64,000 nucleotides of DNA. It comes from Pseudomonas ovata (GTDB lineage: Bacteria > Pseudomonadota > Gammaproteobacteria > Pseudomonadales > Pseudomonadaceae). The notes under the pieces were generated by a model. It was not told where the DNA came from and did no database searches. It saw only the letters and a program-made list of their open reading frames with translations. The translations under genes were made by a program, and so were the position numbers. Numbering within the stretch: the first letter of the stretch is position 1; every line of letters begins with the position of its first letter. The stretch spans positions 1 through 64,000 of the forward strand of contig NZ_QFFU01000014.1 of the NCBI RefSeq assembly GCF_003131185.1, read 5' to 3'. This document shows, one piece after another, positions 25,412-33,969 of this stretch.

Positions 25412-27342
25412 AGTTGGTATCGCAGGCTCAGGCTGGTTTGCAGGCGCTGGGCCTGGCGGAACGACTCGCGCAGGATACGCCGGTCCAGGTGGTTCAGGGT
25501 GTCGGGGTCGATCCGATTGGAATACGGCAGGTTCTGCCGGCTCTGCAACTGGTGCTGCTGCATGCGCGTCTGCTGGATGAAGTGGTAGGCCTCTTCATAG
25601 GCGGCGCCGTCGAGCGGGTCGATGACTTCACGCTCGACCAGCTGGCGCAGGCGCTCCAGGGTATTGATAGCCTCGATACCGTTGGCCAGCGCCAGCAGCC
25701 GGGCGCCGTCGACGAACGGGGTCAGGCCTTCGGTCTTGAGGTCCAGGGTGTCCTTGTCGCTGCCCTTGCGCGCCAGCACGAAATCCTTGAAACGCCCCAC
25801 CGGCGGGCGATGGCGCAAGGCGTTGTCGGCCAGCATGCGCTGGAACAGGCGGTTGTCGGCCACCTGCCCGAGAATGCCACGGCGCAGGCTGTCGCCGCCG
25901 CTTTCCTCGCCCCAGACCACGCGCAGGTCGAAATAGATGCTCGAAGCCAGCAGGTTTTCCGGGGTCGCTTCGCGGATAAAGGCCGAGAAGCGCCGCGCCC
26001 ATTCGCTGCGCGACAGGCACAGCTCCGGGTTGCCGGCCATGATATTGCCCTTGCACAGGGTAAAGCCGCACAGCGCCAGGCTCTGGTTGATGCGTTCGGC
26101 CAGCGGCAGCAGGCGCTCGCGGATCTCGGCGGCCTGCCGGGCGTCCTGGGCCTCGAACAGGATGCCGTTGTCCTGGTCGGTGTGCAGGGTCTGCTCGCGC
26201 CGGCCCTCACTGCCAAAGCACAGCCAACTGAACGGCACGCCCGGGTCGCCCTGTTCTTCCAGGGTCAGCTCGATGACCCGGCACACGGTATGGTCGTTGA
26301 GCAGGGTGATGATCTGGGTGATCTGCGTCGACGAGGCGCCGTGGGCCAGCATGCGGTCGACCAGTTGCACGATGTCGCCGCGCAGGTGCACCAGCGCTTC
26401 GATGCGCGGCGCATTGCGAATGGTGCGCGCCAGGTGCACCAGGTCGACCCGTTGCAGAGAGAACAGGTCGCGCTCGGACACCACGCCACACAGCCGCCCG
26501 TCGCGCACCAGGCACACATGGGCAATGTGCCGGCCGGTCATGGCGATGGCGGCATCGAAGGCGCTGGCGTCGGGGCTCAGGTAGAACGGTGACGGGCTCA
26601 TGAAGCGGGCAATCGGGTGGCTGAAGTCGGCGCTCACATCGGCGACGGCCTCACGCAGGTCGCGCAGGGTGAAGATGCCCTGCGGTGCCTGGTGCTCGTC
26701 GACAATCACGATGCTGCCGACCTGCTGTTCATGCATCAGCTTGACCGCTTCGCGCATCGGCGTCTCGGCGCTGCACATCACCGGGTGACGCATGGCCAGT
26801 TCGCCCAGCCGGGTATTGAGCGAGTATTGAGTACCCAGGGTCTGCGCCGCCTGTTGCTGGACCTGCAGGTTGACCTGCTCCAGCAGGCTGCTGACCCCGC
26901 GCAGGGCAAAGTCGCGAAAGCAGGTCGACAAGGCAAACAGCTTGATGAAGGCTGGCTTGTTCAGTTGCAGGCAAAAGGTGTCTTCGGCTGCCAGGTGTTC
27001 GGTGCGGGTGGCGCGCTCGCCCAGCAGGGCGGCCAGCGGAAAGCACTCGCCAGTGGTGATTTCAAAGGTGGTTTCAGTGCCACGCCTGGCCGAATGCGGA
27101 CGCTCGCCCACTACCCGGCCTTGTTTGACAATGTAAAAGTGCTCCACGGGACCGTCGGCAGGCTTGATGATGCTGTCCTGTGCGGCATAGAAACGCAGTT
27201 GGCACTGTTCCACCAGGTACGCCAGGTGGGCGTTTTCCATCTGGTTGAACGGGGGGAATTTCTGCAGGAACTGCATGGTGCCGTGGATGTTCTGCAGCAC
27301 CGCAGTTTTGCCTGCCTCGGTGAAGGCATCTGCTTTACTCAT
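25408..27342 (-). CDS. Cyclic-nucleotide-binding/CBS/DUF294 nucleotidyltransferase-like signalling protein
   Basis: A 644-residue protein with four parts: an N-terminal cNMP-binding-like domain (about 20-140), a pair of CBS domains (about 160-290), a DUF294 nucleotidyltransferase-like domain with FGSEGRREQTLHTDQDNGILF, and a C-terminal helical DUF294 extension (about 490-620). The G-S-x-G-R-x-E-Q...T-D-Q-D-N motif is that of GlnD/GlnE-type nucleotidyltransferases, so nucleotide transfer to an unknown target is plausible. Start ATG 27342 gives MSKADAFTEAGKTAV; the frame open to 27393 is not supported. It is translationally coupled to the exonuclease downstream. Confidence 0.88.
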   Translation of the reverse strand: MSKADAFTEAGKTAVLQNIHGTMQFLQKFPPFNQMENAHLAYLVEQCQLRFYAAQDSIIKPADGPVEHFYIVKQGRVVGERPHSARRGTETTFEITTGECFPLAALLGERATRTEHLAAEDTFCLQLNKPAFIKLFALSTCFRDFALRGVSSLLEQVNLQVQQQAAQTLGTQYSLNTRLGELAMRHPVMCSAETPMREAVKLMHEQQVGSIVIVDEHQAPQGIFTLRDLREAVADVSADFSHPIARFMSPSPFYLSPDASAFDAAIAMTGRHIAHVCLVRDGRLCGVVSERDLFSLQRVDLVHLARTIRNAPRIEALVHLRGDIVQLVDRMLAHGASSTQITQIITLLNDHTVCRVIELTLEEQGDPGVPFSWLCFGSEGRREQTLHTDQDNGILFEAQDARQAAEIRERLLPLAERINQSLALCGFTLCKGNIMAGNPELCLSRSEWARRFSAFIREATPENLLASSIYFDLRVVWGEESGGDSLRRGILGQVADNRLFQRMLADNALRHRPPVGRFKDFVLARKGSDKDTLDLKTEGLTPFVDGARLLALANGIEAINTLERLRQLVEREVIDPLDGAAYEEAYHFIQQTRMQQHQLQSRQNLPYSNRIDPDTLNHLDRRILRESFRQAQRLQTSLSLRYQL

Positions 27343-27532
27343 GACGTGTACCGCATTTTTTGTTATTGAAGGCCATGGTCGGCTGCTTGCCACCGGGTGC
27401 CCATTGGACGTAAGTCTTACCCAGGCGCAGAACCATGCCCTCGGTCGTTTTGCCAGGATGGCAGGCGCCTTACCGTGCTACAGGTTGTATTGAACGGCTG
27501 GTACAGTGAGTCCAGGCAATGATGAGATTCCC

Positions 27533-27979
27533 ATGATCGACCACGACATTCTCAGCGACGAAGAGCGTGAGGCACTCAATGAAGTCATGCACGCCGCGCC
27601 CTGCAATGCACCACAGCGGGTGCTGATCGTCGATGACGACGCCGACTCGCGCGAGTTGCTGGCTGAAATCCTCAGCCTCAACGACCTCAGCTGCCTGACC
27701 GCCTCGGGGGTTGAAAGCGCCTTGCGGACGCTGCACAACCACCCCTCGATCGGCCTGTTGATCACTGACCTGCGCATGGCCCCCAGCGACGGCCTGGAGC
27801 TGGTGCGCACCGTGCGCGACTCGACCCGCGCCGAACTGCCGATCATCATCGTCTCCGGCGACGCCAACGTGCGCGACGCCATCGATGCGATGCACCTGAG
27901 CGTGCTGGACTTTCTGCTCAAGCCCATCAATACCAAACAACTGGTCAAACTGGTCAAGCGCGAACTGGGGGTGGCCTGA
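27533..27979 (+). CDS. Single-domain response regulator
   Basis: A 148-residue receiver-only protein. The acidic pocket is VLIVDDDADS, the phospho-acceptor is D79 in LLITDLRMAPSDG, the Thr/Ser position is IIIVSGDAN, and the conserved lysine is K130 in LDFLLKPIN. A 30-residue N-terminal tail precedes the receiver. No DNA-binding or enzymatic output follows, so it acts by protein contact. ATG 27533 is preferred; GTG 27506 would add nine residues. No histidine kinase is adjacent. The last 72 bp of the gene are duplicated in altered form at 28331-28393. Confidence 0.88.
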   Translation: MIDHDILSDEEREALNEVMHAAPCNAPQRVLIVDDDADSRELLAEILSLNDLSCLTASGVESALRTLHNHPSIGLLITDLRMAPSDGLELVRTVRDSTRAELPIIIVSGDANVRDAIDAMHLSVLDFLLKPINTKQLVKLVKRELGVA

Positions 27980-27996
27980 AATCAGGCGGCATTCAT

Positions 27997-28295
27997 GGGA
28001 GCAACCAAAGGTTGCGATTGCATCCTGCCAGCCGCCGGCGATATTGAATGTACCGGCCCTTTCGCGACCGCTGGTCGCTCCCACAGGATCCATGCCAGAC
28101 CTTGACCAGGGACCAGACGCAAAACCCGTGGGAGCGACCAACGGTCGCGAATGCATCCTGCCAGCCGCCGGAAATATTGAATGTACCGGCCCTTTCGCGA
28201 CCGCTGGTCGCTCCCACAGGATCTATGTCAGACCTTGAACAGGGGCCAGACGCAAAACCCGTGGGAGCGACCAACGGTCGCGAATGCTATGTGAC
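27997..28295. repeat. 133-bp tandem repeat of GTGGGAGCGACC-type palindromes
   Basis: Units begin at 27997, 28130 and 28263, a 133-bp period; the third is truncated. Each full unit has an outward arm GTGGGAGCGACCAACGGTCG and an inverted arm TTCGCGACCGCTGGTCGCTC, so each can fold into a long hairpin. The first unit has diverged (GGGAGCAACCAAAGGTTGCG) with compensating changes in its stem. No gene is present. Confidence 0.85.
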
Positions 28296-28330
28296 AGGCG
28301 CTGAATAAGGGTGACTGTACCAGCCCCTTC

Positions 28331-28393
28331 GTGCTGGACTTTCTGCTCAAGCCCATCAATACCAAACAACGGGTCAGGCGCGAACTGGGGGTG
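28331..28393 (+). pseudogene. Duplicated 3' end of the response-regulator gene
   Basis: From GTGCTGGACTTTCTGCTCAA onward this stretch repeats 27902-27973 of the response regulator almost exactly. Nine bases of the LVKLVK region are missing, and the frame reads ...NTKQRVRRELGVL then a stop. That TAG comes from the first bases of the adjacent repeat element (CTGTAGGAG). The fragment has no start or body and is a gene scar. Confidence 0.85.
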
Positions 28394-28395
28394 CT

Positions 28396-28548
28396 GTAGG
28401 AGCGCGCTTGCCCGCGACCGGCTGCGTTAGCAGTCGTAAAATTGTGGCGTTTCGCAGATTTTGCGGATGTATTAGCAGTCGTAAATTTTCAGCGTTTCCG
28501 AGAATTTACGACTGCTGCGCAGCCGGTCGCGGGCAAGCGCGCTCCTAC
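28396..28548. repeat. Composite palindromic element (locus 3)
   Basis: Left end GTAGGAGCGCGCTTGCC, right end GGCAAGCGCGCTCCTAC. Two inner copies of AGCAGTCGTAAAATT or AGCAGTCGTAAATTT occur on one side, and the inverted form ATTTACGACTGCT on the other. It abuts the duplicated response-regulator fragment on the left and the glcB stop region on the right. Confidence 0.87.
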
Positions 28549-28560
28549 ACCCCCCCACCA

Positions 28561-30738
28561 TCAGTTCATCTGGCGGGCCTTGAACTCACGGCGGCGGCGG
28601 TGCAGCACCGGCTCCGTATAGCCGTTGGGCTGGCGGGTGCCTTCCAGCACCAGTTCGACCGCCGCCTGGAAGGCGATGTTGCTGTCGAAGTCCGGGGCCA
28701 GCGGGCGGTACAGCGGGTCGTTGGCGTTCTGCCGGTCGACCACCACGGCCATGCGTTGCAGGCTTTCCAGTACCTGCTCACGACTGACCACGCCATGACG
28801 CAGCCAGTTGGCCATGTGCTGGCTGGAGATGCGCAAGGTGGCGCGGTCTTCCATCAGGCCGATGTCGTTGATGTCCGGCACCTTCGAGCAGCCCACGCCC
28901 TGGTCGATCCAGCGCACCACGTAGCCGAGGATGCCCTGGGCGTTGTTGTCCAGTTCGTTGCGCAGTTCTTCCGGCGTCCAGTCAGTGCTGGTGGCCAGCG
29001 GGATAGTCAGGATGTCGTCCACCGAGGCCTGTTCGCGCGTGGCCAGCTCGGCCTGGCGGGCGAATACATCGACCGTGTGATAGTGCAGTGCGTGCAGCAC
29101 CGCGGCAGTGGGCGAGGGCACCCAGGCCGTGTTGGCTCCGGCCAGCGGGTGGGCGATCTTCTGTTCCAGCATCAGCGCCATCAGGTCGGGCATGGCCCAC
29201 ATGCCCTTGCCGATCTGGGCCCGGCCCTGCAGGCCGCAGCGCAGGCCGACGTCGACGTTGGCATTCTCGTAGGCACCGATCCATTTCTCGGCCTTCATCT
29301 GCGCCTTGCGCACCATGGGGCCGGCCTCCATCGAGGTGTGGATCTCGTCGCCGGTGCGGTCCAGGAAGCCGGTGTTGATGAACACCACCCGCTCGCTGGC
29401 GGCCTGGATGCAGGCCTTGAGGTTGACCGTGGTGCGCCGCTCCTCGTCCATGATGCCGACCTTGAGGGTGTTGCGGGTCAGGCCCAGCACCTGTTCGATG
29501 CGTTCGAACAGTTCGTTGGTGAAGGCCACTTCTTCAGGGCCGTGCATCTTCGGTTTGACGATGTACACCGAGCCGCTGCGGCTGTTGCTGCGCGAGGTGT
29601 TGCCCTTGAGGTTGTGCATGGCCGCCAGGCTGGTCACCAGGCCGTCGAGAATGCCCTCGGGCACTTCGTTGCCGTGTTTGTCGAGGATGGCGTCGATGGT
29701 CATCAGGTGGCCCACGTTGCGGATGAACAGCAACGAGCGGCCATGCAGGGTGATTTCACCGCCGGCCGGGGTGGTGTAGCTGCGGTCCGGGTACAGGGTG
29801 CGGGTGAAGGTTTCGCCACCTTTGTTCACCGTCTCGGCCAGGTCGCCCTTCATCAGGCCCAGCCAGTTGCGGTAGACCAGGGTCTTGTCATCGGCGTCGA
29901 CGGCCGCGATGGAGTCTTCGCAGTCCATGATGGTGGTCAGGGCGGCTTCGAGCAGGACATCCTTGATGCCGGCCGGGTCGGTCTGGCCGACCTGGCTGCC
30001 GGCGTCGATCTGGATTTCCAGGTGCAGGCCGTTGTGCTTGAGCAGGATGGCAATGGGCGCGGCGGCATCGCCCTGGAAACCGACCAGTCGGGCGTCATCG
30101 CGCAGGCCGGTCTGTTCACCGTCGTCGAGGGTGACGACCAGCTTGCCGTCGACCACGGCATACGCGCTGGACCGGACATGCGAGCCATGGGCCAAGGGCA
30201 CGGCCTGGTCGAGCAACTGACGGGCAAAGGCGATCACTTTGTCGCCACGCACCCGGTTGTAACCCTTGCCGCGCTCGGCGCCGCCTTCGTCACTGATGGC
30301 ATCGGTGCCATAAAGTGCGTCATACAGCGAGCCCCAGCGGGCATTGGCGGCGTTGAGGGCAAAGCGGGCGTTCATCACCGGCACCACCAATTGCGGGCCG
30401 GCCATGCGAGCGATTTCGTCGTCGACATTCCGGGTGCTGATCTGCACCGCGTCAGGCTCGGGCAGCAGGTAGCCGATGTCCTGCAGGAACGCCTTGTAGG
30501 CGCTGGCATCAAGCGTGCTGCCTGCATGGGTCTGATGCCAGGCATCGATTCTGGCTTGCAACGCGTCGCGCCTGGCCAGCAGAGCGCGGTTCTTGGGGGC
30601 CAGTTCATGAATCAGTGCATCCGCGCCGCTCCAGAAGGCCGCGGCCTCGACGCCGGTTCCAGGAACGGCCTCGTTCTGCACGAAATCGAACAGGACCTTG
30701 GCGACCCGCAGATCGCCGACTTGAACGTATTCAGTCAT
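28561..30738 (-). CDS. glcB: Malate synthase G
   Basis: Condenses glyoxylate with acetyl-CoA to malate in the glyoxylate/glycolate route; cytoplasmic and monomeric. The 725-residue length and start [20 protein letters not shown] are typical of isoform G rather than the about 530-residue isoform A. Visible signatures are [15 protein letters not shown] (acidic metal-site region), HMADGVSR-like [41 protein letters not shown] and [11 protein letters not shown]. It stands alone with its own leader. An inverted repeat with the half-sites seen before aceE lies about 90-118 bp upstream. Confidence 0.96.
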   Translation of the reverse strand: MTEYVQVGDLRVAKVLFDFVQNEAVPGTGVEAAAFWSGADALIHELAPKNRALLARRDALQARIDAWHQTHAGSTLDASAYKAFLQDIGYLLPEPDAVQISTRNVDDEIARMAGPQLVVPVMNARFALNAANARWGSLYDALYGTDAISDEGGAERGKGYNRVRGDKVIAFARQLLDQAVPLAHGSHVRSSAYAVVDGKLVVTLDDGEQTGLRDDARLVGFQGDAAAPIAILLKHNGLHLEIQIDAGSQVGQTDPAGIKDVLLEAALTTIMDCEDSIAAVDADDKTLVYRNWLGLMKGDLAETVNKGGETFTRTLYPDRSYTTPAGGEITLHGRSLLFIRNVGHLMTIDAILDKHGNEVPEGILDGLVTSLAAMHNLKGNTSRSNSRSGSVYIVKPKMHGPEEVAFTNELFERIEQVLGLTRNTLKVGIMDEERRTTVNLKACIQAASERVVFINTGFLDRTGDEIHTSMEAGPMVRKAQMKAEKWIGAYENANVDVGLRCGLQGRAQIGKGMWAMPDLMALMLEQKIAHPLAGANTAWVPSPTAAVLHALHYHTVDVFARQAELATREQASVDDILTIPLATSTDWTPEELRNELDNNAQGILGYVVRWIDQGVGCSKVPDINDIGLMEDRATLRISSQHMANWLRHGVVSREQVLESLQRMAVVVDRQNANDPLYRPLAPDFDSNIAFQAAVELVLEGTRQPNGYTEPVLHRRRREFKARQMN

Positions 30739-31092
30739 TGCCTTGCCTCACTCTGCTCAGCGGTGTTGCGCCCTTTTATTGCGGGCACATTTGATTGATT
30801 GTGGTATTTGTTGGGTGTGAAACCACTTATGTAGTGCGCGCAGAGGAATACTACATGATGATTTGACGGGTGAGAATGCGACTAAAATACGTCACCAAAC
30901 GACCGCATGGTTCTGCCTGGTCATATAAGGCGCAGGCATTGGTATCGTTCTGGCAGGGTATTGTCGAAATCCGGGCAAAACCGTACAGGAATCGTGCCGG
31001 ACCGGTCTGACCAGTAAGCATGCATGAAGGGTGCCCTATACTCATCGTCAATCGACTGCATTGCCATCATCCAACACCAAGAGGAATTGCCT
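30739..31092. other. glcB-gcvR-like divergent intergenic region
   Basis: A 354-bp region holding the divergent promoters. It contains GTGGT...ACCAC half-sites (30801-30826) and ATGTAGT...ACTACAT half-sites (30829-30856) near glcB. A good ribosome binding site precedes the GTG at 31093. The frame that opens at 31024 is upstream leader. No further gene is seen. Confidence 0.6.
30829..30856. promoter_or_regulatory. Inverted repeat ATGTAGT-N14-ACTACAT upstream of glcB
   Basis: Perfect 7-bp arms in the glcB leader. The half-site TGTAGT/ACTACA is the same as in the two aceE operators, but the spacing is 14 bp instead of 3. It could be two half-sites for a GntR-family regulator. Functional assignment is tentative. 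Confidence 0.4.
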
Positions 31093-31617
31093 GTGAATCA
31101 TCTGGTCGTCACCGTGGTTGCTCCCGACAAACCGGGGCAGGTCGAACGCATCGCCCACTGCATTGCCGAGCATGGCGGCAACTGGCTGGAGAGCCGCATG
31201 TCGCGCCTGGCCGGACAGTTTGCCGGCATCCTGCGCCTGAGCGTGCCCATCGAACAGCGCGATGCACTGGTCACGGCGCTGCACGAGCTGGCCACGCACG
31301 ACATCCGCGTGCTGCTGGCCGAAGAATCAGAAGAGCCGACCCTCGCCTGGACGCCCATTCATATGGCACTGGTGGGCACTGACCGCCCCGGAATAGTGCG
31401 CGATATCACCCGCTTGCTGGCCGGGCAGGGCGTCAACGTCGAGCGGCTGGTCACTGAGGTGATGACCGCCCCCATGAGCGGCGAATGGCTGTTCCGTGCC
31501 GAAGCCGTATTGGGCGTGCCCGCCACCGTGACGCTGGACGATTTGCAGGCGCAGCTGGAAACGCTGGCGGATGATTTGATGGTGGAGCTGGAATTACGGG
31601 AGGATCCGGCTGCTTGA
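31093..31617 (+). CDS. GcvR-like ACT-domain protein
   Basis: A 174-residue protein with two ACT domains (HLVVTVVAPDKPGQVERIAHCIAEHGGNWLESRMSRL and MALVGTDRPGIVRDITRLLAGQGVNVERLVTE), the layout of the glycine cleavage repressor GcvR. It probably senses an amino acid, glycine being the family precedent, and acts through a partner regulator. GTG 31093 is chosen because AAGAGGAA lies six to seven bases upstream and the ACT domain starts immediately. It is divergent from glcB and ends in a strong terminator region. Confidence 0.85.
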   Translation: MNHLVVTVVAPDKPGQVERIAHCIAEHGGNWLESRMSRLAGQFAGILRLSVPIEQRDALVTALHELATHDIRVLLAEESEEPTLAWTPIHMALVGTDRPGIVRDITRLLAGQGVNVERLVTEVMTAPMSGEWLFRAEAVLGVPATVTLDDLQAQLETLADDLMVELELREDPAA

Positions 31618-31645
31618 GGTTATCCAGTCTTTCTCTGCACCTGCC

Positions 31646-31654
31646 TGTGGATAA
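31646..31654 (-). promoter_or_regulatory. DnaA-box sequence 1
   Basis: TGTGGATAA, the complement of the consensus DnaA box TTATCCACA, preceded by CCTGCC. It lies in the intergenic region after the GcvR-like gene. A chance 9-mer is possible, but a second copy in the same context lies 112 bp away. Confidence 0.45.
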
Positions 31655-31757
31655 CCTGGGGAATCAACCCGCTAGGCCACGGCCTGCAAGGCGTGAAGCG
31701 CATTGGTTAAAAAACAGCCAATTTCGCGGGCTTGTGCACAATTACCCTGCGCCTGCC

Positions 31758-31766
31758 TGTGGATAA
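31758..31766 (-). promoter_or_regulatory. DnaA-box sequence 2
   Basis: A second TGTGGATAA in the same orientation, sharing the flank GCCTGCC with box 1. It lies just upstream of the terminator hairpin. Confidence 0.45.
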
Positions 31767-31779
31767 GCTTGGGGTAGCT

Positions 31780-31828
31780 GCTTGCAGCCCTTGATACACA
31801 AGGGCTGCAAGCGTTTGGTTGTTTTTTG
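31780..31828 (+). terminator. Strong Rho-independent terminator after the GcvR-like gene
   Basis: A perfect 14-bp stem (GCTTGCAGCCCTTG / CAAGGGCTGCAAGC) with loop ATACA is followed by GTTTGGTTGTTTTTT. It lies about 160 bp beyond the GcvR-like stop, next to the convergent rarD stop. Confidence 0.9.
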
Positions 31829-31829
31829 A

Positions 31830-32717
31830 TCAGGTTCTTTTACGCATGTTGACCCAGGCATCGACGCTGTAGATCGCCAGTCCCGCCCAGATAAAGCAGA
31901 ACGTTATCAGCGTGCTCGCCGCCAGGTGCTCGCCGTAGACGAACACGGCCAGCAGCATCACCAGCGTGGGGCCGGTGTACTGCAGAAAGCCCAGCGTGGC
32001 GAAGGGCAGGTGCCGGGCCGCGGCGTTGAAGCACACCAGCGGCACCAGGGTGACGGGGCCGGCGGCGGCCAGCCAGAAGATCATCGAGCTGTGCAACACC
32101 TCCGGTTGCAGGCTCTGGGCCTGCGGGTTGAGCAGCAGCCAGCCCAGGGCCAGCGGCACCAGCAGCCAGGTTTCCACGACCAGCCCCGGCAGTGCGGCCA
32201 CCGGGGCCTTCTTGCGGATCAGCCCATAGAAGCCGAAGGTCAGCGCCAGCGCCAGCGACACCCAGGGCAGGCTGCCGACCTGCCAGACCTGCTGGGCCAC
32301 ACCGGTGGCGGCCAGGGCCACGGCCAGCCACTGGATCGGGCGCAGCCGTTCGCCCAGCAGCAACATGCCAAGCAAGACGTTGATCAGCGGGTTGATGTAG
32401 TAGCCCAGGCTGGCTTCGAGCATGCGCCCGTTATTGACCGCCCAGACGTAGATCAGCCAGTTGCTGGCGATCAGCGTGCCGCTCAGGGCCAGGATGGCCA
32501 GGCGCTGGGGGTTGTCGCGCAGTTCCTTGAACCAGCCGGGGTGTTTCCACAGCATCAGCAGCAAGGAGCCGGCCAGGGCTGACCAGAGCGCGCGGTGGAT
32601 GATGATTTCCACGGCCGGCACCGACTGCACGGCCTTGAAGTAAAGCGGGAACAGGCCCCAGATGATGTAGGCGCTCAGGCCCAGGATTAATCCGCGCCGC
32701 GGATTGGCAGTGTGCAT
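31830..32717 (-). CDS. rarD: RarD-type EamA drug/metabolite transporter
   Basis: A 295-residue integral membrane protein with about ten hydrophobic helices and the RarD N-terminus GLILGLSAYIIWGLFPLYFKAV. It also has HRALWSALAG and the second EamA repeat ending in FLQYTGPTLVMLLAVFVYGE. RarD proteins are chloramphenicol-sensitivity-type permeases whose physiological substrate is unknown. ATG 32717 has AAGGAAGC upstream; the frame open to 32756 is not supported. It is downstream of srkA on the same strand. Confidence 0.9.
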   Translation of the reverse strand: MHTANPRRGLILGLSAYIIWGLFPLYFKAVQSVPAVEIIIHRALWSALAGSLLLMLWKHPGWFKELRDNPQRLAILALSGTLIASNWLIYVWAVNNGRMLEASLGYYINPLINVLLGMLLLGERLRPIQWLAVALAATGVAQQVWQVGSLPWVSLALALTFGFYGLIRKKAPVAALPGLVVETWLLVPLALGWLLLNPQAQSLQPEVLHSSMIFWLAAAGPVTLVPLVCFNAAARHLPFATLGFLQYTGPTLVMLLAVFVYGEHLAASTLITFCFIWAGLAIYSVDAWVNMRKRT

Positions 32718-32790
32718 GGTGCTTCCTTGTACTGCTGTTTTTGTCAGTCCCATCAACAGGTGTGGCGCCGCGTGTGCGGCGCGATAAAGG

Positions 32791-33765
32791 TCAGAACAGT
32801 TTCAGGGGTTCTTCCTGCAGGGCCGAGAGCTGTTCGCGCAGGGCCAGGATATGGTCGCCCCAATAACGCTCGCTGCCAAACCACGGAAAGCTGTGCGGGA
32901 ACGCCGGGTCGTCCCAGCGTCGCGCCAGCCAGGCACTGTAATGCATCAGGCGCAGGGCGCGCAGCGGTTCGATCAGCGCCAGCTGGCGGGGTTCGAAGTC
33001 GTGGAATTCGTTGTAGCCGTCCATCAGCTCGGACAGTTGCCCCAGGCATTCCTGGCGATCACCCGCCAGCATCATCCAGATGTCCTGCACGGCAGGGCCC
33101 ATGCGGCAGTCGTCCAGGTCGACGATATGGAACATCTCGTCGCGGCACATCATGTTGCCCGGGTGGCAGTCGCCGTGGATGCGGATATTGGTGTGCGGCG
33201 TGGCGGCGTAGGCATCTTCGATACGCTTGAGCAGGTCGCGGGCTACCGATTCGTAGGCCGGCAGCAGCGAGCGCGGGATGCAGTTGTTGTTCATCAGGTA
33301 GTTGAACGAGTCATGGCCGAAGTTCTGCACGGCCAGGGCTTCGCGGTGCTCGAAGTCGCGGCTGGCGCCGAGCCCATGCAGGCGGCCCAGCAACTGGCCG
33401 AGGCGATAGAGCTGGTCGAGATTGCCCGGCTCCGGGGCCCGCCCGCCACGCCGCGGGAACAGGGTGAAGCGAAAGCCGCCGTGCTCGAACAGGGTCTTGC
33501 CGTCGTGGACGATCGGCGCCACCACCGGCACCTCGATGCCTTCAAGCTCGGCGGTGAAGCGGTGTTCTTCCAGGATCGCCTCGTTGCTCCAGCGCTGCGG
33601 GCGATAGAACTTGGCGATCAAGGGTGCCTGATCTTCGATGCCGACCTGATAGACCCGATTCTCGTAACTGTTGAGCGCCAGGATGCGGGCGTCGCTGAGA
33701 AAGCCGATGCTTTCTACGGCGTCCAGCACCATGTCGGGGGTAAGGGCTGCGAAAGGATGGGACAT
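32791..33765 (-). CDS. srkA: Stress-response kinase A (YihE/RdoA family)
   Basis: A 324-residue cytoplasmic Ser/Thr kinase-like protein of the APH/choline-kinase fold. The candidate ATP lysine is in PLIAKFYRPQRW, the catalytic loop is RIHGDCHPGNMM and the metal site is IVDLDDCRMGP. E. coli SrkA counteracts MazE/MazF-linked stress killing; the role here is inherited from family only. ATG 33765 has AGGAG upstream and is preferred over TTG 33783. Confidence 0.92.
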   Translation of the reverse strand: MSHPFAALTPDMVLDAVESIGFLSDARILALNSYENRVYQVGIEDQAPLIAKFYRPQRWSNEAILEEHRFTAELEGIEVPVVAPIVHDGKTLFEHGGFRFTLFPRRGGRAPEPGNLDQLYRLGQLLGRLHGLGASRDFEHREALAVQNFGHDSFNYLMNNNCIPRSLLPAYESVARDLLKRIEDAYAATPHTNIRIHGDCHPGNMMCRDEMFHIVDLDDCRMGPAVQDIWMMLAGDRQECLGQLSELMDGYNEFHDFEPRQLALIEPLRALRLMHYSAWLARRWDDPAFPHSFPWFGSERYWGDHILALREQLSALQEEPLKLF

Positions 33766-33851
33766 GCGGTCTCCTGTACGCAACGAACCGTTGCGTCGAC
33801 CGGCGATGGTAACGCAGAGCGTGCATCAGGTGCTGTTGTTCCGCTGTGACC

Positions 33852-33957
33852 GTAGGAGCGGCTTTAGCCGCGAACGCAAACGCTGCCGATGTGTGCCGTT
33901 CGCGGCTGAAGCGATTCGACGCCCGGCCCCCTCGCGACCGTTGGTCGCTCCCACAGG
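33852..33957. repeat. Mixed REP-type hairpins between srkA and phoX
   Basis: GTAGGAGCGGCTTTAGCCGCGAACG faces CGTTCGCGGCTGAAGC. A half of the GTGGGAGCGACC family (CGCGACCGTTGGTCGCTCCC) follows. The combination is unlike the GTAGGAGCGCGC composite element elsewhere in the window. Confidence 0.75.
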
Positions 33958-33969
33958 GGCCTTGAAGGG

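Noticed and set aside
27997-28295. Regular repeats considered as a CRISPR array
   Set aside because: The repeat period is 133 bp with no unique spacers, the units are palindromic REP-type, and no cas genes are nearby.
28003-28308. Short frames translating the tandem repeats
   Set aside because: They encode repeats of the same palindromic DNA in several frames, with no ribosome binding site and no resemblance to proteins.
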